In this document: positions 17,642 to 25,480 of the stretch, in pieces | Position numbering within the stretch: the stretch's first letter is position 1 | How the letters are laid out: each line of letters begins with the position of its first letter | Origin: Cellulomonas persica | GTDB lineage: Bacteria > Actinomycetota > Actinomycetes > Actinomycetales > Cellulomonadaceae | DNA: 64,000 nt | Direction: 5' to 3' | Assembly: GCF_007989825.1 (NCBI RefSeq) | Contig: NZ_BJUA01000002.1 | Location: 1-64,000, forward strand | Notes under the pieces: model-generated | The model's database searches: none | Told to the model about the DNA's origin: nothing | The model's input: only the letters and a program-made list of their open reading frames with translations | Made by a program: the position numbers and the translations under genes

Positions 17642-17671
17642 GGGGTCGGTCCGCTGCGGCGGGCCGGCCCC
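17642..17671 (+). terminator. Terminator hairpin after aroG
   Basis: GGGGTCGGTCCG (17642-17653) pairs with CGGGCCGGCCCC (17660-17671) with two G-U pairs and a 6-nt loop, followed by TTCGTCGT. It lies between convergent aroG and the kinase gene. Confidence 0.65.
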
Positions 17672-17726
17672 TTCGTCGTCCCCGTGGCCGTCGGCGGTGC
17701 CCCGCGTCGTCGATCCGGGCCGTCGG

Positions 17727-19760
17727 TCAGGTGATCGTCAGGACGATCGTCGTGCCCTTGGGGTGCATGCTGCCGCCGCCGGGCTCCTGCCCGACGACGA
17801 AGCCGAGGCCGAAGTACGTCGCCGCGTGCACGACCTTGACCTTGAACCCCGCGTCCTGGAGCGTGTCGGTCGCCGAGCCGACGCCGTTGCGCATGACGTT
17901 CGGGACCTCGAACAGCTCGGGGCCCTTGGAGACCACGAGCGCGACGGTGTCACCGCGGTGGCCCGCTGTGCCGTCCTTCGGGCTCTGGCTGATGACGACG
18001 CCGGCCTTGACGTCGGCGCTGAACTGCTCGGAGATCTTCACCTTGAGGCCGAGGTCGCCGAGCTGCTCCTTCGCGTCGTCCACCGTCGCGCCGACCACCG
18101 AGATCACGGTGACGGGTGCCGGGCCCTTCGACACCGTGAGCGTGACGACGGAGTGCCGGACGGTCCGCGCGCCGGCCTCGGCGGGCTCGCCGTCGGGCAG
18201 GACCGCGCTCAGCACGACCCCGAGCCCCGCCTCGTCGTCGTAGACCGCGTCCGCGTAGTCGACCTCGAGGTCGGCCGCCTCGAGCGCCGCCGCGGCGTCC
18301 GCCTGCAGCACGCCGACGACGCCGTCGGGCACCTTCACGTAGTCCGGACCCTTCGAGACGGTGATCTCGACCGTGCCGTCCTTGCGGACGCGCTCGCCGG
18401 GCGCGGGTTCGGATGTCACGACGAGGCCCTTGGCCACGTCGGACGAGAAGTCGGACGTCGTGCTGACCTCGAGCCCCACGGCGTCGAGGGCCGCGGCCGC
18501 GGCCTCGGCGCTCGTGCCGCCGATCTGAGGGACGGTCGTGTAGGCGCCGGGGCCGGCGACGACGTACCACCAGCCGGCGCCGGCAGAGGCCAGCACGACG
18601 AGCGCCACCAGGACGATCGCGAGCGCGCGCCGCGGCAGGCGCCGCCGCCGGACCTCGGGCTCCGGCTCGGCGGGCGGGGGCGGCACCGTCACGGCGCCGC
18701 CCAGCCCGATCGGCAGGGCGACGGTCGAGCCGCGCGGCACGTCCTCGAGCCGGACCGTCGCGCCCGTCTCGCCGTCCTGCTCCGGCCGGGCCTCGTCGTC
18801 CTGCGGCGTGGCCTCGCCCTCGGGCAGGGACGTGGTCTCGGGGTCGGTCGCGGTGGGCAGGACGATCGTCGGGGCGACGTCCGCACGTCGGGTCAGCAGC
18901 TCGGTGTCGAGCTCGGCCCGGACCCGGCGCAGGAGCGCCGCTGCGGCGGCGGCGTCCGTCGGACGGTCGTCGGGCTCGCGTGCACCCAACGCCCGGACCA
19001 GGTCGTCGATCTCGACCGGCAGCCAGTCGACCTCGTCGGAGGGCGCCGGCATCTCGGAGTTCACGTGCTGGAACGCGACCTGGATCGGGGTCTCGCCGAC
19101 GAACGGCTGACGTCCCGTGAGCATCTCGTACAGCAGGATCCCGCACGCGTACACGTCGGTACGGGCGTCGCTCGCGCCGTGCACGACGAGCTCGGGCGCG
19201 AGGTAGGCCACCGTGCCGAGGACGGTCCCCGAGGTGGTGGACGTGACCTCCGTGACCGCGCGCGCGAGGCCGAAGTCGGCGAGCTTGATGCGGCCGTCGG
19301 TCGCGAGCAGGACGTTCTCGGGCTTGATGTCGCGGTGCACCAGACCGGTGCGGTGCGCGGCGGCGAGCGCGTCGAGCACCGACTCGGCGACGCGCAGCGA
19401 CTCCTCGACGCTCAGCGCCCCTTGCTCGGCGAGCCGGCGGCGCAGGTTCGCGCCGTCCACGTACTCCATCGTCAGGTAGCTGGTCTCGCCGTCGACGCCC
19501 TGGTCGTAGACCCCGACGAGCCCGGGATGGGTGAGCCGGGCGGCGGCGCGCGCCTCACGCCGGAAGCGTGCGACGAAGTCAGCACCGGACGTGCCCTCCG
19601 CGAGGTGGGCGTGCATGACCTTGAGCGCGACGTCGCGGTCGAGCCGCCGATCCACCGCGAGGTAGACCGTGGCCATGCCACCGCGCGCGATGCGGGAGAC
19701 GACCTCGTACCTGCCGTCGACCAGGCGGCCGACGAGCGGATCGGTGACGGTGCTTCCCAC
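17727..19760 (-). CDS. PASTA-domain Ser/Thr protein kinase (PknB/PknL type)
   Basis: A 677-residue transmembrane kinase. The catalytic domain (about 17-275) has the glycine loop IARGGMATVYLA, the lysine in VALKVM, HRDIKPENVLL, DFGLA and the APE-like LAPEL. A Pro/Glu-rich juxtamembrane region follows, then one helix (ALAIVLVALVVLASAGAGWW, about 388-408). Four extracellular PASTA repeats (about 415-677) probably sense peptidoglycan fragments. The GTG start is 6 nt after TAGACT (leaderless). Neighbouring LysM/SLT and Rv2175c-like genes suggest a cell-wall signalling set. M. tuberculosis PknL, in the equivalent position, lacks the PASTA part. Confidence 0.95.
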   Translation of the reverse strand: MGSTVTDPLVGRLVDGRYEVVSRIARGGMATVYLAVDRRLDRDVALKVMHAHLAEGTSGADFVARFRREARAAARLTHPGLVGVYDQGVDGETSYLTMEYVDGANLRRRLAEQGALSVEESLRVAESVLDALAAAHRTGLVHRDIKPENVLLATDGRIKLADFGLARAVTEVTSTTSGTVLGTVAYLAPELVVHGASDARTDVYACGILLYEMLTGRQPFVGETPIQVAFQHVNSEMPAPSDEVDWLPVEIDDLVRALGAREPDDRPTDAAAAAALLRRVRAELDTELLTRRADVAPTIVLPTATDPETTSLPEGEATPQDDEARPEQDGETGATVRLEDVPRGSTVALPIGLGGAVTVPPPPAEPEPEVRRRRLPRRALAIVLVALVVLASAGAGWWYVVAGPGAYTTVPQIGGTSAEAAAAALDAVGLEVSTTSDFSSDVAKGLVVTSEPAPGERVRKDGTVEITVSKGPDYVKVPDGVVGVLQADAAAALEAADLEVDYADAVYDDEAGLGVVLSAVLPDGEPAEAGARTVRHSVVTLTVSKGPAPVTVISVVGATVDDAKEQLGDLGLKVKISEQFSADVKAGVVISQSPKDGTAGHRGDTVALVVSKGPELFEVPNVMRNGVGSATDTLQDAGFKVKVVHAATYFGLGFVVGQEPGGGSMHPKGTTIVLTIT

Positions 19761-19830
19761 GCGGCGAGTCTACGTTCGGGACGTGCCAGGTCCGGGTATT
19801 GCGACCCGAGTCACGGCCACGTCGTGCCGC

Positions 19831-20973
19831 TCAGCGGAACCGCGCCATGAGCGTCTGGACGTTGGCGGCGTACCGGCGCGTGTCGGAGAACATCCCGTAC
19901 TTCCGCACCGAGGCCGCGCCCTGGTAGTACCCCGCGATCGCGCTCGGCAGGTCGGGCGACATGCGCACGAGCGCGCGCAGGATGACGACGCCCGCGGTCA
20001 CGTTGTCGTCGGGGTCGAGCAGGTTGAGCTGGCGTCCGACGATGCTCGAGGCCCAGTCGCCCGACGACGGGATGACCTGCATGGTGCCGATCGCGTTGGC
20101 GGGGGAGACAGCGGTGTGGTTGAACCCGGACTCCTGGAACGCGATGGCCTGCGCGAGCGCGGGGTCGAGGCCGTAGGCGCGTGCGGTCGCCGCGACCTTC
20201 GCCTGCATCTGCGCCCTGGACGGCACGCCCGCGGCGAGCAGCGCGCGCTTGTTGGCGTTCGCCGCGTCGACGACGTCGCGCGCATAGGTGCGGCCCTCGA
20301 AGGTGTCGCCGACGAGCCGCGGGGCGGGCGACGACGAGGCCGCGCCGCTGAGGGTGAGCGTCTGACCGATGCGAATCATCGCGTTCGAGCCCAGGCCGTT
20401 GGCGTCCGAGATCGCCCTGACCGTCGTCCCGTGGCGGGCGGCGATCGCGGAGACCGTGTCGCCCGCGCGGACGGTGTAGGTGGTCGTCGTGCGGGGCGTG
20501 GCGGGGGCAGGTGCCGACGAGCGGCCCTTGCCGGGGATCGTGAGCTTCTGGCCGGCGATGATGAGGCCGTCGGCACGCAGCCCGTTCGCGGCGATGATCG
20601 CCTTGACGGTCGTGCCGGTGCGGGCCGCGATCCCGGTGACGGTCTCGCCCAGGCGCACCGTGTGCGTCGTCGCCGTGGGCGCCGCGGGCGTGCTCGTCGT
20701 GCGTCCCGAGGCCGAGGGGATCGTCAGGACCTGCCCGGCGCGGATGCGCGAGACGTCGGCGAGCGAGTTGGCGCGCGCGATCGCCGCGACCGATGCGCCC
20801 GTGCGCGCGGCGATGTGGCTCACGGTGTCACCGTCGCGCACCGTGTAGGAGTCGTCGGCGTGCGCGGCGGGGGAGGCGGACACGGAGATCGCGACGAGGG
20901 CGAGCGTGGCCCCGGTCCCGGTCGCTGCTCGCCGGACGGTGTCGCGGCGGGCTGTCGCGCTGCTCGTGCTCAT
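19831..20973 (-). CDS. Secreted LysM-repeat lytic transglycosylase
   Basis: A 380-residue exported cell-wall enzyme. A signal peptide ends near SPAAHADD. Three LysM repeats follow (each YTVRxGDTVSxIAARxGxxVxAI...IxxGQxLTI, about residues 42-88, 100-150 and 163-208). The C-terminal SLT domain has the catalytic Glu in AIAFQESGFNHTAVSP, then GTMQVIPSS and AGYYQGAASVRKYG. It would cleave peptidoglycan glycan strands. Transcription appears to start from TTTGCA-N17-TAGGTT, giving a leader that consists of 9-bp repeats. Confidence 0.93.
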   Translation of the reverse strand: MSTSSATARRDTVRRAATGTGATLALVAISVSASPAAHADDSYTVRDGDTVSHIAARTGASVAAIARANSLADVSRIRAGQVLTIPSASGRTTSTPAAPTATTHTVRLGETVTGIAARTGTTVKAIIAANGLRADGLIIAGQKLTIPGKGRSSAPAPATPRTTTTYTVRAGDTVSAIAARHGTTVRAISDANGLGSNAMIRIGQTLTLSGAASSSPAPRLVGDTFEGRTYARDVVDAANANKRALLAAGVPSRAQMQAKVAATARAYGLDPALAQAIAFQESGFNHTAVSPANAIGTMQVIPSSGDWASSIVGRQLNLLDPDDNVTAGVVILRALVRMSPDLPSAIAGYYQGAASVRKYGMFSDTRRYAANVQTLMARFR

Positions 20974-20991
20974 GGGTCCCCCTCGTCTCGC

Positions 20992-21045
20992 GTGACGCGA
21001 GTGAAGCGTGTGACTCGTGTTACTGATGTGACAGGAGTGAACCTA
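20992..21045 (-). repeat. Six degenerate 9-bp repeats in the LysM gene leader
   Basis: On the plus strand the units are GTGACGCGA, GTGAAGCGT, GTGACTCGT, GTTACTGAT, GTGACAGGA and GTGAACCTA. They fill the space between the minus-10 box and the ribosome site (GAGGGGG) of the minus-strand LysM/SLT gene, so most would be transcribed as 5 prime leader. Confidence 0.75.
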
Positions 21046-21068
21046 GCTGACCCTCGGCGGTGTGCAAA
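21040..21068 (-). promoter_or_regulatory. Promoter of the LysM/SLT gene
   Basis: TTTGCA (21063-21068) and TAGGTT (21040-21045), separated by exactly 17 bp on the minus strand, resemble a housekeeping SigA promoter. An ACCCCG-TTGG-CGGGGT hairpin lies just upstream. Confidence 0.6.
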
Positions 21069-21141
21069 CCCCGCCAACGGGGTGACACCTACCGACGGGT
21101 AGCACACGGCGGGCCGTCCGACCCGTGCGCGCCCGCCTGCG

Positions 21142-21147
21142 TAGGCT
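21142..21147 (+). promoter_or_regulatory. Minus-10 box TAGGCT of a leaderless promoter
   Basis: TAGGCT ends 6 nt before the GTG start of the Rv2175c-like gene. Confidence 0.6.
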
Positions 21148-21153
21148 GGCACC

Positions 21154-21558
21154 GTGAGCCAGACACCCGAATCCTCGCCCGCCGCCGTCGACGCCCTCGT
21201 CGACTCCTGGCTGACCCTGCCGGACGTCGCCGAGCGCGTCGGGCTCGACGTCGGCAAGGTGCGGCGCCTGCTGCAGGAGCGCAAGCTCGTCGGCGTGCGC
21301 CGCGGCGAGCCGCGCGTGTTGTCCGTGCCCGAGCGCTTCCTCGTCCCCGGCCAGCAGGGCGAGGCCGCGACCGGTGAGTGGGCCGCGCTCCCGTGGCTCC
21401 AGGGCACGCTGACGCTGCTCGCGGACGCGGGGTTCTCCGACGAGGAGGCGATCATCTGGCTCTTCACGCCGGACGACTCGCTCCCGGGGACGCCCATCGA
21501 CGCGCTGCGTGCGGGCCAGAAGACCGAGGTCCGGCGTCGGGCCCAGGCCGAGCTCTAG
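21154..21558 (+). CDS. Rv2175c-family DNA-binding protein
   Basis: A 134-residue winged-helix-like DNA-binding protein. The N-terminal LTLPDVAERVGLDVGKVRRLLQERKLVGVRRG is a MerR/excisionase-type helix-turn-helix, and the C-terminal GFSDEEAIIWLFTPDDSLPG is the family signature. In M. tuberculosis Rv2175c is a substrate of the adjacent kinase PknL, which controls its DNA binding. Here the PASTA kinase lies only two genes away. The acidic, Ser/Thr-containing N-terminus (SQTPESSP) could carry an equivalent phospho-site; that is inference. Confidence 0.9.
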   Translation: MSQTPESSPAAVDALVDSWLTLPDVAERVGLDVGKVRRLLQERKLVGVRRGEPRVLSVPERFLVPGQQGEAATGEWAALPWLQGTLTLLADAGFSDEEAIIWLFTPDDSLPGTPIDALRAGQKTEVRRRAQAEL

Positions 21559-21663
21559 CAGGCCTGCGTCGGCCGCGGCACGGCGTCGGCCCCCCATGGG
21601 CGGGCGTCCGATGACGCCTGGTGCGGTCCTCCGCCGTCGAGGTCGCCGTCGTCCGTGCGTCGC

Positions 21664-22812
21664 TCAGGCGTGCCGGTCGACGGCCGCGTGCGCGAGCCGG
21701 ACCAGCACGTCTGCGGCGGGCCGGCGCCATGACCGCGCCGTCAGCCGGTCCAGCGCCGTGCCCGCGAGCTCGCTGATCAGCTCCTCGACCTCGTCGACGG
21801 CTCCGGTCGAGTCGATCGCGTCGGCGAGCACGGCGACCTGCTCGTCGCTCAGCGCGCGGTCGCCGAGGCTCGTGCGCAGCAGGTCCGCGGTCGCGGAGTC
21901 GCCGCGCTCGAGCGCGCGTCGATGCGCCCGGGCGATGAGCACGGTCCGCTTGCCCTCCCGCAGGTCGTCGCCCGCGGGCTTGCCCGTCGTCCGCGGGTCG
22001 CCGAACACCCCGAGCACGTCGTCGCGCAGCTGGAACGCCTCGCCGAGCGGCAGCCCGAGCGCGCGCACTGCGTCGAGCTCGGCGTCGTCGGCGTCGGCGA
22101 GCGCCGCGCCGAGCGTGAGCGGGTGCTCGACGCTGTAGCGAGCGGACTTGGCGCGGATCACCTCGCGCGCCCGTGCCTCGTCGCCCGCGGGGTCGCCCCA
22201 CGGCTGCGACTGCGCGAGCACGTCGAGGTACTGGCCGACCGTGACCTCGGTGCGCATGAGGTCGAAGACCGCCCGCGCGCGCAGCACGCGGGGGAGCGGC
22301 GCCTGCGCGAGAGCGTCCGCGAAGACCTGCTCGCTCGCGACGAGCGCGAGGTCGCCGAGCAGGATCGCCGCGGACGTGCCGAACCGCTCGGCGTCACCCT
22401 GCAGCCCGAGCTCGTCGTGCATCGCCGCGAACGCACGGTGGGCTGCCGGCTTGCCGCGTCGCGTGTCGGAGTCGTCCATGACGTCGTCGTGGAACAGCGC
22501 GGCCGCCTGGAAGAGCTCGAGCGCCGCCCCGACGCGCAGCACGGCTGCAGCCTCCGGTGTGTCCGGCTGACCGCCGTGAGCGCGCCACGACCACCAGCAG
22601 AACGCCGCGCGCAGGCGCTTGCCGCCCGCGAGCATCGCCTCGACCGCGTCGGCGAGCCGGTCCGCGTCGGAGCTCACCGCGCGCAGCTCGGCGCGCAGGC
22701 GGGCGACGTGCTCGGCGAGCACGTGGTCCACGCCGGCGCGCAGCCCCTCGAGGTCCACCAGGGCGTGCGTGGGGACGTCCGCGCCGTCCAGCGGCCGGGT
22801 GTGCGTGCTCAT
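21664..22812 (-). CDS. Polyprenyl (geranylgeranyl-type) diphosphate synthase
   Basis: Makes all-trans prenyl diphosphates for menaquinone, carotenoids or other isoprenoids. The 382-residue protein has the first Asp-rich motif FHDDVMDDSDTRRG, GGKRLRA upstream of it, and the second motif LRDDVLGVFGDPRTTGKP. The residues just before the first motif are bulky-poor (ELFQAAAL), but I do not assign chain length. It is equivalent in position to M. tuberculosis idsA2 (Rv2173). Leaderless ATG, 6 nt after TAGGCT. Confidence 0.93.
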   Translation of the reverse strand: MSTHTRPLDGADVPTHALVDLEGLRAGVDHVLAEHVARLRAELRAVSSDADRLADAVEAMLAGGKRLRAAFCWWSWRAHGGQPDTPEAAAVLRVGAALELFQAAALFHDDVMDDSDTRRGKPAAHRAFAAMHDELGLQGDAERFGTSAAILLGDLALVASEQVFADALAQAPLPRVLRARAVFDLMRTEVTVGQYLDVLAQSQPWGDPAGDEARAREVIRAKSARYSVEHPLTLGAALADADDAELDAVRALGLPLGEAFQLRDDVLGVFGDPRTTGKPAGDDLREGKRTVLIARAHRRALERGDSATADLLRTSLGDRALSDEQVAVLADAIDSTGAVDEVEELISELAGTALDRLTARSWRRPAADVLVRLAHAAVDRHA

Positions 22813-22818
22813 CCCGGC

Positions 22819-22824
22819 AGCCTA
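22819..22824 (-). promoter_or_regulatory. Minus-10 box TAGGCT made from the upstream stop codon
   Basis: TAGGCT ends 6 nt before the ATG of the polyprenyl synthase. Its first three bases are the TAG stop codon of the lipoprotein gene. Confidence 0.6.
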
Positions 22825-23382
22825 GGCGACCGCGACACGGCCCCCGAGGGTCAGCGTCCGCACGCCGTCCCGGTCGAGCACCGCGACGGTGACGACCTCA
22901 CCGGTCTCGCGGGCGAACGTCGACTGGGCGGCCACCCCGGCAGGAGGAGACGCGACGGGGGACTGCGTGAACCCGGCACCGGTCAGTGCGGTCGCCAGGC
23001 TGGCCATGAGGTCGTCGGCCGACAGCGTCGTGCGCAGGTTGAGGCTGATCTCGGTGAACGCGCCGTCGGGGTCCACCTGCGCGGCGGAGACGAGGATGTC
23101 GGCGTCGTCGGGCAGCGGTACGAGGTCCGTGGGAAAGCCGTCGGCGAGCTCGCCGACGCTGCCGTGCTCGCCGTCGAGCGGCTCGAACGTCGCGTCGGCG
23201 GTCGGCTCGGCGGTCAGGAGCGGCTGGTCGCTCGCCGCGAGCGGCGTGTCGAGCCGGGCAGGCTCGGAGCTCGAGCACCCGGCGAGAGCCGCGCCGAGCA
23301 CCAGGGCGGGGACGAGGGCCACGATGCCGTTCACGCGCCTCGTCGGGCGGGTGCCGGCGGGCAGGGTCAGGCGGTCGCGCAC
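22822..23382 (-). CDS. Putative lipoprotein
   Basis: A 186-residue exported protein of unknown function. The N-terminus has two Arg-rich turns, a hydrophobic stretch (GIVALVPALVLGAALAGC) and a lipobox LAGC, so Cys36 is probably lipidated. The mature part is acidic, with a repeated beta/alpha pattern (ISLNLRTTLSADDLMASLATALTGAGF). The GTG start is 6 nt after TAGGCT (leaderless). It reads in the same direction as the polyprenyl synthase, 9 bp away. Confidence 0.8.
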   Translation of the reverse strand: MRDRLTLPAGTRPTRRVNGIVALVPALVLGAALAGCSSSEPARLDTPLAASDQPLLTAEPTADATFEPLDGEHGSVGELADGFPTDLVPLPDDADILVSAAQVDPDGAFTEISLNLRTTLSADDLMASLATALTGAGFTQSPVASPPAGVAAQSTFARETGEVVTVAVLDRDGVRTLTLGGRVAVA

Positions 23383-23388
23383 CGCGTC

Positions 23389-23394
23389 AGCCTA
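23389..23394 (-). promoter_or_regulatory. Minus-10 box TAGGCT of a leaderless promoter
   Basis: TAGGCT ends 6 nt before the lipoprotein GTG start. Confidence 0.6.
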
Positions 23395-23494
23395 GCCGCG
23401 CGCGACCCGACCCCAGGCCTGGCTGCCGTCGGTCGCTCCACAGACGGGCGGCGCTGCCGCCGGGGACGGCCCGGGCGTGCGGTGGGGTGCAGTC

Positions 23495-24688
23495 ATGACG
23501 GCGACCACGACGATGCGGGTGAACGAGCCCCGCGAGATCATCTCCCTGCTCCCGTACCGCCTGGGCTTCCGGCCGCGCGACAGCGCGGTGGGCGTGAGCC
23601 TGCGGGCCCCGCGCGGACGCGTCGGGGTCGTCATGCGGGTCGACCTGCCGGCGCTCGGGGACGGCGAGGTGGGCGCGCAGGTCGCCCGCGCGATGATCGC
23701 GACGATGGGCCGCGACGGTGCGCAGAGCACGGTGCTGGTCGTCTACACCGACGTCGACCCTCGGCTCGACCCCGGGTCGGCCGCCGAGCAGGTGATGCGC
23801 GCGGTCGCGCACTACCGCGAGGCCGCGGACGCGTCGCTCGGCAGCGTGCCGGTCTGGGTCGTGACGTCGAGCGGCTACCTCTCGTACGACTGCGCGCGCT
23901 CGTGCTGCCCGCCCGGCGGCCGTCCGCTGCGCGAGCTCGAGTCGACGCAGGTCTCGGCGCGCATGGTGCTCGAGGGGGCGACGGTCGCCGGTTCGCGCGA
24001 CGACCTGGTGCGGATCCCGTCGGCGGACGCCCAGCGGCGTCGGGTGGTGGCGCGGACGCGACGCCGCTGGCACGAGCGCGGCCAGCAGGCCCTGGCCGAC
24101 GGCCCGCACGCGCTCGAGCGGTGGCGGCTCGCGTCGGTCGCCGCATGGCGTGCGGCGGTCGACCTGGTCGCCGGGCGCGCGGAGCTCGGGGCGCCGGCTC
24201 CGTGGGGCCGGCTCGAGGCCGGGCTGCAGGACCGGCGTGTGCGCGACGCCGTCCTCGCCTCGTTCGTCCCGGGCGTCGGCGACCTGCCTGAGCGGAGCGT
24301 GCGCGGGGCCCGGCCGGCCCCCGACGTCGAACAGGCGATGGCGCAGGTCTCGACGCGCATCATGGGCGCGTCCGCCGGGATCCCGGCGCCCGAGGGACCG
24401 GTCAGGCTCTACGAGGAGGCGCTCGAGGCCCTCGTCGCGCACGGCCGTCGCTCCGCCCAGGCGCCCGCACTCTCGCTCCTCGCCGTCCTGTCGTGGTGGC
24501 GCGGCGACGGAGCCCGCGCGCAGATCCTGCTCGACCGCGCGCTGCAGGACGACCCGGCCTACCGGCTCGCCACGCTCCTGGACGCGGCTCTTGGGGCGGG
24601 CATCGGCCCCGGGTGGGCGCGCCGACCCGACCTGGAGGACGACGAGGACGGCGGGCCGGACGACGCGCCTGGGCCCGCCGTCGGGTGA
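23495..24688 (+). CDS. DUF4192-domain protein
   Basis: A 397-residue actinobacterial protein. It starts with the family pattern VNEPREIISLLPYRLGFRPRDSAVGVSL, continues with VVYTD and WVVTSSGYLSYDC, and ends with LLAVLSWWRGDGARAQILLDRALQDDP, which looks like a TPR-type helix pair. The C-terminus is acidic. No biochemical function is established to my knowledge. ATG 23495 is chosen because GGTGGGG lies upstream and because the family begins near here. Confidence 0.88.
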   Translation: MTATTTMRVNEPREIISLLPYRLGFRPRDSAVGVSLRAPRGRVGVVMRVDLPALGDGEVGAQVARAMIATMGRDGAQSTVLVVYTDVDPRLDPGSAAEQVMRAVAHYREAADASLGSVPVWVVTSSGYLSYDCARSCCPPGGRPLRELESTQVSARMVLEGATVAGSRDDLVRIPSADAQRRRVVARTRRRWHERGQQALADGPHALERWRLASVAAWRAAVDLVAGRAELGAPAPWGRLEAGLQDRRVRDAVLASFVPGVGDLPERSVRGARPAPDVEQAMAQVSTRIMGASAGIPAPEGPVRLYEEALEALVAHGRRSAQAPALSLLAVLSWWRGDGARAQILLDRALQDDPAYRLATLLDAALGAGIGPGWARRPDLEDDEDGGPDDAPGPAVG

Positions 24689-24776
24689 GGTCCGGGGGCG
24701 GCGCGCGTCGTCGCAGGTGGAGTCGTGGGCCGGGCGGCGGTACGGTCCAGGCACGGGCCATCGAGAGGAGCTCAGC

Positions 24777-25172
24777 ATGGGCATCGTGGTCGGCTACCTG
24801 GCGACGCCAGAAGGGCGTGCCGCTCTGGACGCCGCAGTCCAGGAGGCCGGGATCCGAGGACGCGATGTCGTCGTCGTCGTGAGCGTGCGTGCCGACGAGC
24901 CCGCCGAGCAGCGTGCCGCGATCGAGTCGGAGCTCGAGCAGGTCGCGCAGGACCTCACCGCCCGTGGCGTCGCGCACGAGGTGCGCCTGCTGTCGGGCGG
25001 CGACACCGCGGACGACCTGCTGGCCACGGCCGAGGAGGTGGCCGCCGAGCTCGTCGTCATCGGGCTGCGGCAGCGCAGTCCCGTCGGCAAGCTCATCCTG
25101 GGTGCGAACGCGCAGCGGGTGCTGTTCGACGCCCCGTGCCCGGTGCTCACCGTCAAGCCCACGACGCGCTGA
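24777..25172 (+). CDS. Universal stress protein (UspA family)
   Basis: A 131-residue single-Usp-domain protein. The Rossmann-like start is GIVVGYLATPEGRAALDAAV, and the nucleotide-binding C-terminal motif is VIGLRQRSPVGKLILGANAQRVLFDAPCPVLTVKP, close to the G-2x-G-9x-G(S/T) ATP-binding pattern. It is strongly spaced from ribosome site GAGGAG. It lies between DUF4192 and sigA, transcribed in the same direction but probably separately. Confidence 0.93.
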   Translation: MGIVVGYLATPEGRAALDAAVQEAGIRGRDVVVVVSVRADEPAEQRAAIESELEQVAQDLTARGVAHEVRLLSGGDTADDLLATAEEVAAELVVIGLRQRSPVGKLILGANAQRVLFDAPCPVLTVKPTTR

Positions 25173-25225
25173 GACCCGCGCCCGGAAGGGGCAGGACGGG
25201 CGTCGGCGAACTCGTCCGCCCGGGC

Positions 25226-25253
25226 GGGAATCCTGACGGCCCTCCGTGCGTTG
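25226..25253 (+). promoter_or_regulatory. SigR/SigH-type ECF promoter upstream of sigA
   Basis: GGGAAT (25226-25231), exactly 18 bp, then GTTG (25250-25253). This matches the SigR consensus GGAAT-N18-GTT known from Streptomyces, where hrdB has a SigR-dependent promoter. Transcription would give a leader of about 220 nt. Confidence 0.55.
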
Positions 25254-25421
25254 GAGCATGCGGACGTCCCGGCGCCGCCACACGACCGGCCACGTGAGAG
25301 GACGCCATCTTCCTGACGCGCGCGGCCCCCGCCGCGCGACACCGAGTCGCTCGCGGAGTCCCTCGTCGCCGACGCTGCTGCCGCACTCGCGCAGGACGGC
25401 TCGTCCACGCGTTCGGCTCGG

Positions 25422-25427
25422 TACAAT
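25422..25427 (+). promoter_or_regulatory. Minus-10 box TACAAT of the vegetative sigA promoter
   Basis: TACAAT is the only AT-rich hexamer close to the sigA start, 53 nt before the GTG. No convincing minus-35 box was seen. Confidence 0.5.
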
Positions 25428-25480
25428 ATCCGTCTACCACCCGGCTCCATCTCCGGTGTCGTGCTGCCGAAAGGTCGTTC

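Larger units (their letters stand above)
25173..25480 (+). other. Regulatory intergenic region upstream of sigA
   Basis: About 308 bp without a gene. It holds a CGGGCG/CGCCCG hairpin after the Usp gene, a SigR/SigH-like promoter element (25226-25253), and an AT-rich TACAAT box 60 nt before the sigA GTG. I see no credible small ORF or structured riboswitch in it. Confidence 0.6.

Noticed and set aside
20974..21153. Possible ydaO-type c-di-AMP riboswitch before the LysM gene
   Set aside because: Such riboswitches often precede actinobacterial cell-wall hydrolase genes, but the conserved core segments are not present in this leader.
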